Assembly (NCBI GenBank): GCA_947174575.1
Contig: CAMWJM010000030.1
Location: 1-9,609, forward strand
Length of the DNA: 9,609 nt
Direction: 5' to 3'
Source of the DNA: an uncultured Alistipes sp.
GTDB taxonomy: Bacteria; Bacteroidota; Bacteroidia; Bacteroidales; Rikenellaceae
Shown: piece after piece, positions 5,011-9,609 of the stretch
Position numbering within the stretch: position 1 is the first letter of the stretch
Layout of the letters: each line of letters begins with the position of its first letter
Translations under genes and position numbers: made by a program
The notes under the pieces: generated by a model
Told to the model about the DNA's origin: nothing
Database searches by the model: none
Seen by the model: only the letters and a program-made list of their open reading frames with translations

Positions 5011-7566
5011 ATGGCAAAAGTCTCCACCACTCCTGCACCGCAGAAAGTCGACTACAACGATGCGGTCGCCGAGTCGAAAGTCTACTTCGACGGCGACGAG
5101 TTGGCCGCCACGGTGTGGGTCACCAAGTATGCCCTCAAGGACTCGTTCGGCAACATCTACGAGAAGTCGCCCCGGCAGATGCACGAGCGCATCGCCCGCG
5201 AGATCGAGCGCATCGAGAAGAAGTATCCCAACCCCATGTCGGCCGACGAGGTGTTCGGGTTGCTCGACCACTTCCGCTACGTCATTCCGCAGGGCGGCCC
5301 CATGACCGGCATCGGCAACGATTTCCAGGTCGCGTCGCTCTCGAACTGCTTCGTCATCGGACACAAGCATCCGGCCGACTCCTATGGCGGCATCTTCCGC
5401 ATGGACGAGGAGCAGGTGCAGCTCATGAAGCGGCGCGGCGGCGTGGGTCACGACCTCTCGCATATCCGTCCCACGGGCAGCCCGGTGCTCAATTCGGCCC
5501 TCACGTCGACGGGTATCGTGCCTTTCATGGAGCGCTACTCCAACTCCACGCGCGAGGTGGCGCAGGACGGGCGCCGCGGTGCCTTGATGCTGTCGCTTTC
5601 GATCAAGCATCCCGATGCCGAGCGTTTCATCGATGCCAAGGTCGACACCGGCAAGGTCACGGGAGCCAACGTCTCGATCAAGATCGACGACGACTTCATG
5701 CGTGCGGCCATCGCCGGGAAGAAATACCGCCAGCAGTTCCCCCTCGACGCCGAGACGCCCAAATACGAGCAGCAGATCGACGCCCGGAAGCTGTGGGAGA
5801 AGATCATCCACAACGCCTGGAAGTCGGCCGAGCCGGGCGTGCTGTTCTGGGATACGATCCTGCGCGAGAGCATCCCCGACTGCTATGCCGACGAGGGTTT
5901 CGTGACGGTTTCGACCAACCCCTGCGGCGAGATTCCGCTGTGTCCCTACGATTCGTGCCGCTTGCTGGCGCTCAATCTGCTGTCGTATGTCGACAACCCC
6001 TTCACCGACAAGGCCGAGTTCGATTTCGCCAAGTTCAAGGAGCATGTGGCCAAGGCCATGCGCATGATGGACGACATCATCGACCTGGAGCTGGAGAAGG
6101 TGGAGCTGATCATCGAGAAGATCGCCGCCGACCCCGAGGACGAGGATGTGCGCCGCGTGGAGCTGGAGTTGTGGAAGAAGATCCGCACCATGGCGCTCAA
6201 AGGGCGCCGTACGGGTCTCGGCATCACGGCCGAGGGCGACATGCTCGCGGCCCTCGGGCTGCGCTACGGCTCCGACGAGGCGATCGATTTCGCCGTCGAG
6301 GTGCAGAAGACGCTGGCCGTCGAGGCCTACCGCGCCTCGGTGAAGATGGCCGGCGAGCGCGGGGCTTTCGCCGTCTACGATGCCGCCAAGGAGAAGAACA
6401 ACCCCATGATCGCCCGCATCCGCGAGGTCGACCCCGAGTTGTACGACGAGATGGTCGAGAAGGGGCGTCGCAACATCGCCATGCTGACCATAGCGCCCAC
6501 GGGCACCACGTCGCTCATGTCGCAGACCACCTCGGGCATCGAGCCGGTGTTCCGCACCGTCTACAAGCGTCGCCGCAAGATCAACCCCTCCGACCACGAC
6601 ACCCATGTCGATTTCGAGGACGAGACCGGCGAGAAGTTCCAGGAGTACAACGTCTACCACCACAATTTCGTCAAGTGGCTCGAAGCCAACGGATACGACA
6701 CATCGAGATTGGAGTCGATCTCCGACAAGGAGCTGTCCGAGTGGGTGGCCGCATCGCCCTACTACAAGGCTACGGCCAACGACATCGACTGGGTGGCCAA
6801 GGTCAAGATGCAGGGGGCCATTCAGAAGTGGGTCGACCATTCGATTTCCGTGACGGTCAACCTGCCTAACAACGTGTCGGAGGCGTTGGTGGCCGATGTC
6901 TATCGCACGGCCTGGGAGGTCGGCTGCAAGGGCGTCACGGTCTATCGCGACGGTTGCCGCGAGGGCGTGTTGCTCGACAAGAGCACCAAGACCAAGCGCA
7001 GCAAGTGCGAGGAGCATCCCGGGCAGGCGCCCAAGCGGCCCAAGTCGATCCCGGCCGACATCGTGCGTTTCAAGAACGGCTCGGAGGACTGGATCGCTTT
7101 CGTGGGCTTGCAGGATGGTCGTCCCTACGAGGTCTTCACCGGCAAGATGGAGGAGGACGCCATGTACATCCCGCGCAAGATCACCAAGGGCTACATCATC
7201 AAGGTGCGCGAGGAGGACGGCTCGAAGCGCTACGACTTCCAGTACAAGGATCGCTATGGCTACACCAACACCATCGGGGGCATCTCGCGTCTGTTCAACG
7301 AGGAGTTTTGGAACTATGCCAAGCTCATTTCGGGCGTTCTGCGCCATGGCATGCCCATCGAGAAGACCGTGTCGCTCATCGAATCGCTGCACCTCGACAG
7401 CGAGTCGATCAACACTTGGAAGACGGGCGTCTGCCGCGCGATCAAGCAGTATATCGCCGACGGCACCAAGTCCAAGGGCAAGTGCCCGAGCTGCGGGCAG
7501 GAGAACATGGCTTACCAGAACGGTTGCCTCACCTGCATGTCGTGCGGCTACTCCAAGTGCGGATGA
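5011..7566 (+). CDS. nrdJ: Class II (adenosylcobalamin-dependent) ribonucleotide reductase
   Basis: This 851-residue cytoplasmic enzyme reduces ribonucleotides to deoxyribonucleotides, using adenosylcobalamin to create the active-site thiyl radical without needing oxygen. Residues match the class II pattern. SNC gives C113 and SC gives C316, the redox pair that reduces the substrate. NPCGE (303-307) supplies N303, the thiyl C305 and E307. The spacing C305 to C316 equals that of the Thermotoga enzyme (C322 to C333). PTGTTSLMSQTTSGIEP at 496-512 is the phosphate-binding loop. The C-terminal part (about 676-780, KRPKSIPADIVRF onward) matches the TSCPD domain of NrdJ. The tail has six cysteines (C825, C828, C839, C842, C845, C850), where the first four can bind zinc and the last pair can shuttle electrons from thioredoxin. 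The start gives MAKVSTTPAP, and the stop is doubled in frame (TGA TAA). DnaA-box repeats upstream suggest replication-linked control. Confidence 0.95.
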   Translation: MAKVSTTPAPQKVDYNDAVAESKVYFDGDELAATVWVTKYALKDSFGNIYEKSPRQMHERIAREIERIEKKYPNPMSADEVFGLLDHFRYVIPQGGPMTGIGNDFQVASLSNCFVIGHKHPADSYGGIFRMDEEQVQLMKRRGGVGHDLSHIRPTGSPVLNSALTSTGIVPFMERYSNSTREVAQDGRRGALMLSLSIKHPDAERFIDAKVDTGKVTGANVSIKIDDDFMRAAIAGKKYRQQFPLDAETPKYEQQIDARKLWEKIIHNAWKSAEPGVLFWDTILRESIPDCYADEGFVTVSTNPCGEIPLCPYDSCRLLALNLLSYVDNPFTDKAEFDFAKFKEHVAKAMRMMDDIIDLELEKVELIIEKIAADPEDEDVRRVELELWKKIRTMALKGRRTGLGITAEGDMLAALGLRYGSDEAIDFAVEVQKTLAVEAYRASVKMAGERGAFAVYDAAKEKNNPMIARIREVDPELYDEMVEKGRRNIAMLTIAPTGTTSLMSQTTSGIEPVFRTVYKRRRKINPSDHDTHVDFEDETGEKFQEYNVYHHNFVKWLEANGYDTSRLESISDKELSEWVAASPYYKATANDIDWVAKVKMQGAIQKWVDHSISVTVNLPNNVSEALVADVYRTAWEVGCKGVTVYRDGCREGVLLDKSTKTKRSKCEEHPGQAPKRPKSIPADIVRFKNGSEDWIAFVGLQDGRPYEVFTGKMEEDAMYIPRKITKGYIIKVREEDGSKRYDFQYKDRYGYTNTIGGISRLFNEEFWNYAKLISGVLRHGMPIEKTVSLIESLHLDSESINTWKTGVCRAIKQYIADGTKSKGKCPSCGQENMAYQNGCLTCMSCGYSKCG

Positions 7567-7694
7567 TAAACTGTAGAGCGACTCGATCGGTTCTTGTTGT
7601 CGCCGCCTGCGGGACGTGCGCTTTTTGCGGGCTTCAGCCGGGAAAGCTGCGGCTCGCACGGTTCGAGAGCCGTTGGTAAGTCTGGAATTGATTG

Positions 7695-7736
7695 AAATCC
7701 GCCCCTGCTGCGATTTTGCGGCGGGGGCGGATTTTT
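7695..7736 (+). terminator. Very stable terminator between nrdJ and the convergent recF operon
   Basis: AAATCCGCCCC pairs perfectly with GGGGCGGATTT, and the stem continues six more pairs (two G-T wobbles) to a GATTTT loop, giving 17 pairs in all, followed by a T run to 7736. It lies 128 bases after the nrdJ stop and 27 bases beyond the stop of the minus-strand DUF721 gene. On the minus strand the T run is only three bases, so it is stronger for nrdJ but may serve both. Confidence 0.88.
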
Positions 7737-7762
7737 AAGCGGTTTATGCTTTTTTAAGCGTG

Positions 7763-8053
7763 TTATCTGATGATTACCGCGTTGACCAGTCGCAGACCCG
7801 CGCGGAGGTTGATCGCTTCCTTGAGCGCCTCGCGCTGGTAGAACAGCTCCTGCCGCAGCACGCCCGACTGAATGCGGACGTGCAGGATGTGTTTTTCGAG
7901 CCGCAGTTCGGTCGTCAGGTCGGCGGCCCGGTCGCCGACGACGGCACGCCAAGTCTCGGGCAGCTTGCCCTCGGCCACCTTGGCCGCAACATAGGGGCGG
8001 CGGAAGAACTCTTCCAGCAGATCGCCCATCAGCAGGGTTTTCGTGCGTCTCAT
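7763..8053 (-). CDS. DUF721 protein, probable DciA-type replicative helicase loader
   Basis: This 96-residue protein is a single DUF721 domain: LLMGDLLEEFFRR at residues 7-19, LPETWRAVVGDRAADLT at 31-47, then LEKHILHVRIQSGVLRQEL (52-70) and a C-terminal LRLVNAVII strand. The W-x-x-V-V-G and the L-x-V-x-x-x-S-x-x-x-x-E-L pattern define the family. Members of DUF721 include DciA, which helps load or activate the DnaB helicase in bacteria that lack DnaC. Bacteroidota members are short, with only the KH-like core, and the helicase role here is inferred. The start codon overlaps the recF stop as ATGA, so translation is likely coupled. A recF-DUF721 pair is also common near dnaA in Actinobacteria, which supports a replication role. 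The stop is TAA at 7765-7763. Confidence 0.85.
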   Translation of the reverse strand: MRRTKTLLMGDLLEEFFRRPYVAAKVAEGKLPETWRAVVGDRAADLTTELRLEKHILHVRIQSGVLRQELFYQREALKEAINLRAGLRLVNAVIIR

Positions 8054-9204
8054 CGTGCGTCGGAGTTTGCGTCGGCAGATTCCGGGTGCGCGTTTTTCGC
8101 GCTCGCCGTGTCGTTGGCCGGAGAGACTTCGCCGGCTTCGACCCGAAACAGGGCATATTCGCCGCCTGCCTTGTCCAGGATCGATTTCAGCCGTGTGGGG
8201 TTGCAGTCGGTGATGAAGATTTGGCCGAAAGCATCGTCGGCTACCAGCCGGATCAACTGCTCCACGCGCCCGGCGTCCAGCTTGTCGAACAGGTCGTCGA
8301 GCAGCAGCAGCGGCTGTTCGCCGCAGGCCCGGGCGACGATGGCATACTGGGCCAGCTTCAGCGCGATGAGAAACGATTTCTGCTGCCCCTGCGAGCCGTA
8401 TTTGCGAAGCGGGTAGCCGCCGATCTTCAGGGTCAGGTCGTCGCGGTGGATGCCCGAGGTGGTGAATTCGTTCACCAGGTCTTTCTGCCGTGCGGCCTGC
8501 AGGATTTCGTCGAACGGACGTTCGTTCAGCTCCGATTTGTAGTGCACCTCCACCGCTTCGCGATCGCCCGAGAGCGTGCGGTAGTAGTCGGCGACCACGG
8601 GCTGCAGCTCTTCCACGAACGACTGCCGCGCGGCGTGGATCTTCGCTCCGTGCTCGACGAGCTGCCGGTCGTAGATCGCCAGCATCGTTTCGTCGGGCTG
8701 CGTCTTCAGCAGCCGGTTGCGCTCGCCCAGCACGGCGTTGTAGCGCATCACCGCCGCCAGATAGGGGCGGTCGAGCTGCGAGATGCAGGCGTTCAGATAG
8801 CGGCGCCGTTCGTCGGCCGCGTCGCTGATCAGGGCGCTGTCGGCCGGCGAGACGATCACCGCCGGCACCAGCCCCACGTGATCGGCCAGCCGGTCGTACT
8901 CCTTGCCGTTGCGTTTGAGCACCTTGCCGCCCTTGCGCGAAAACGAACATACGATCTGCTCGCTCTTGCCCGCGTCGGAGGTGTAGCGCCCTTCGAGCAT
9001 GAAGAAGTCGGTGCCGTGCAGGATGCTCTGCGTGTCGGTCATGGGCAGCGACGACTTGCACATCGCCAGGTAGTGCACCGCGTCGACGACGTTGGTTTTG
9101 CCGGTGCCGTTGTCGCCTACCAGACAGTTCACGCCCGGGCAGAAAGCCAGCTCCTGACGGGCGATATTCTTGAAATTGAGCAGCGATAGTTTGTTCAGAC
9201 GCAT
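8050..9204 (-). CDS. recF: DNA replication and repair protein RecF
   Basis: This 384-residue SMC-like ATPase recognises DNA gap junctions and directs RecO/RecR to load RecA. The N-terminus MRLNKLSLLNFKN is the canonical RecF start, so I chose ATG 9204 although the frame is open to 9360. Walker A is GDNGTGKT at 30-37. GIHRDDL (about 251-257), YGSQGQQKS (269-277, the ABC signature) and LLLLDDLFDKLD (299-310, Walker B and D-loop) follow, so all ATPase elements are intact. After about residue 350 there is an Ala/Ser/Asp-rich tail (VSPANDTASAKNAHPESADA) that looks disordered and is not part of the ATPase fold. The gene heads a two-gene operon with the DUF721 gene. Its partner recR is about 6 kb away on the other strand. 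The promoter is weakly supported by a -7-like box about 65 bases upstream. Confidence 0.95.
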   Translation of the reverse strand: MRLNKLSLLNFKNIARQELAFCPGVNCLVGDNGTGKTNVVDAVHYLAMCKSSLPMTDTQSILHGTDFFMLEGRYTSDAGKSEQIVCSFSRKGGKVLKRNGKEYDRLADHVGLVPAVIVSPADSALISDAADERRRYLNACISQLDRPYLAAVMRYNAVLGERNRLLKTQPDETMLAIYDRQLVEHGAKIHAARQSFVEELQPVVADYYRTLSGDREAVEVHYKSELNERPFDEILQAARQKDLVNEFTTSGIHRDDLTLKIGGYPLRKYGSQGQQKSFLIALKLAQYAIVARACGEQPLLLLDDLFDKLDAGRVEQLIRLVADDAFGQIFITDCNPTRLKSILDKAGGEYALFRVEAGEVSPANDTASAKNAHPESADANSDAR

Positions 9205-9268
9205 AGGACGAAATGACGTGAAACCGAACTTTTCCGGGTTCGTTCGGGGCGAAAGTGCTTCGGCGAAG

Positions 9269-9276
9269 CGAAGGTA
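9269..9276 (-). promoter_or_regulatory. Possible -7 element of recF
   Basis: Read on the minus strand this is TACCTTCG, one base from TAnnTTTG, 64 bases upstream of the recF start. No good -33 TTG lies at the right distance; the corresponding bases overlap the -33 of the divergent plus-strand promoter. It is the best candidate in the gap but uncertain. Confidence 0.35.
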
Positions 9277-9296
9277 CAAAAAATCCCCGATACGGC

Positions 9297-9327
9297 ATTG
9301 TACATTGTGAATAGTTTTGTATCTTTG
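9297..9327 (+). promoter_or_regulatory. Promoter of the membrane TPR-like gene
   Basis: ATTG (9297-9300) and TATCTTTG (9320-9327) are 19 bases apart, an almost perfect Bacteroidota promoter. Transcription would start near 9333, giving an unusually long leader of about 110 bases before the ATG at 9446. Confidence 0.72.
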
Positions 9328-9445
9328 TCCGGATAAACCGCGATGCGAACAGAGCTTCATTCCGGCAGAGTCGGACGGATTCGATTCCGGCGAGTTGTGT
9401 GCTGCGGTTTTTATGCGTTGTAAACTAATAAATTACGATTTTCAT

Positions 9446-9609
9446 ATGGCAAAGCAGCAAGCCGCCGGGCAGGAATCGCTTGGCGAAGCAATGAACAAAA
9501 CCGAGTTGTTTCTGGAGAAGAACGGCCGCACGATGTCTTACGTGATCGTGGCGCTGTTCCTCCTCGCCGCTCTGATCTATGGCTATCGGGCGCTGATCGT
9601 CGCTCCGCG
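9446..9609 (+). CDS. N-terminus of a membrane-anchored protein, probably TPR family (3' end outside window)
   Basis: Only the first 54 codons are in the window and the frame is open to the end. The protein begins MAKQQAAGQESLGEAMNKTE, a short helical region typical of Bacteroidota proteins annotated as tetratricopeptide repeat proteins that lie beside recF. A single membrane helix follows at about 31-52 (SYVIVALFLLAALIYGYRAL), and then the sequence leaves the window with residues on the periplasmic side. No TPR can be seen because the repeats would lie downstream; the assignment comes from the N-terminal pattern (NKTELFLEKN then a membrane anchor) and the position opposite recF, where Bacteroides genomes, as I recall, carry such a gene next to ribH. 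ATG 9446 follows an AT-rich stretch and is the natural start. Confidence 0.6.
   Translation, partial: MAKQQAAGQESLGEAMNKTELFLEKNGRTMSYVIVALFLLAALIYGYRALIVAP

Noticed and set aside
4843..7659. A 938-codon open frame on the minus strand across nrdJ
   Set aside because: It is the antisense shadow of nrdJ in GC-rich DNA. Its product is low-complexity (Leu, Asp, Gly, Val, His-rich) and matches no family, while the plus strand encodes a complete class II reductase.
7630..7675. Resemblance to a group II intron domain V (AGCCG, GAAA and GCACGGTTC in order) or to a tRNA T arm (GGTTCGA)
   Set aside because: The domain V lower stem and GAAA tetraloop do not form, there is no reverse transcriptase nearby, and no acceptor or anticodon arm can be built for a tRNA. 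The likeness is probably chance.
8054..9298. A minus-strand frame that fuses DUF721 to a long upstream sequence (511 codons)
   Set aside because: The part upstream of 8053 is an Arg/Ala-rich shadow of recF in another frame. Only the last 96 codons are a real domain, and they have their own start in an ATGA overlap.

Overview
The window looks like chromosomal DNA from a GC-rich member of the Bacteroidota, most likely an Alistipes-like Rikenellaceae (inference; no rRNA is present to confirm it). Three things point there: a Bat aerotolerance gene pair, Bacteroidota promoters of the TTTG-N19/20-TAnnTTTG type in the AT-rich gaps between genes, and protein variants typical of the Bacteroidales (malate dehydrogenase, RecF, a short DUF721 protein, a META lipoprotein). 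The genes are ordinary chromosomal ones. I see no insertion sequence, prophage, CRISPR array, tRNA or rRNA.

Layout. Positions 2-3676 hold a tight plus-strand series: the 3' end of batD, batE, recR (joined to batE by a one-base stop/start overlap), a malate dehydrogenase gene after a 92-bp gap, and a secreted helical protein of unknown function, closed by a terminator at 3697-3725. A small META-domain lipoprotein gene lies on the minus strand (3800-4225). Divergent from it is ridA (4393-4767), served by two head-to-tail promoters and ended by a strong terminator (4847-4888). Directly after that terminator come two 11-bp direct repeats carrying one perfect and one near-perfect DnaA box. They sit just upstream of the probable promoter of nrdJ (5011-7566), the B12-dependent class II ribonucleotide reductase. 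A very stable hairpin terminator (7695-7736) separates nrdJ from the convergent recF-DUF721 (dciA-like) pair on the minus strand (9204-7763), whose genes overlap by ATGA. Divergent from recF, a plus-strand gene for a membrane-anchored protein, probably a TPR protein, starts at 9446 and runs off the window.

Together: four genes concern DNA replication, precursor supply or repair (recR, nrdJ, recF and the DUF721 gene), and the rest concern envelope stress (bat, META lipoprotein), central metabolism (mdh) and metabolite damage (ridA). I found no clearly new multi-gene system. The observation most worth testing is possible DnaA control of a class II ribonucleotide reductase. The unknown protein at 2963 with an internal repeat, and the recR coupling to the Bat operon, come next.
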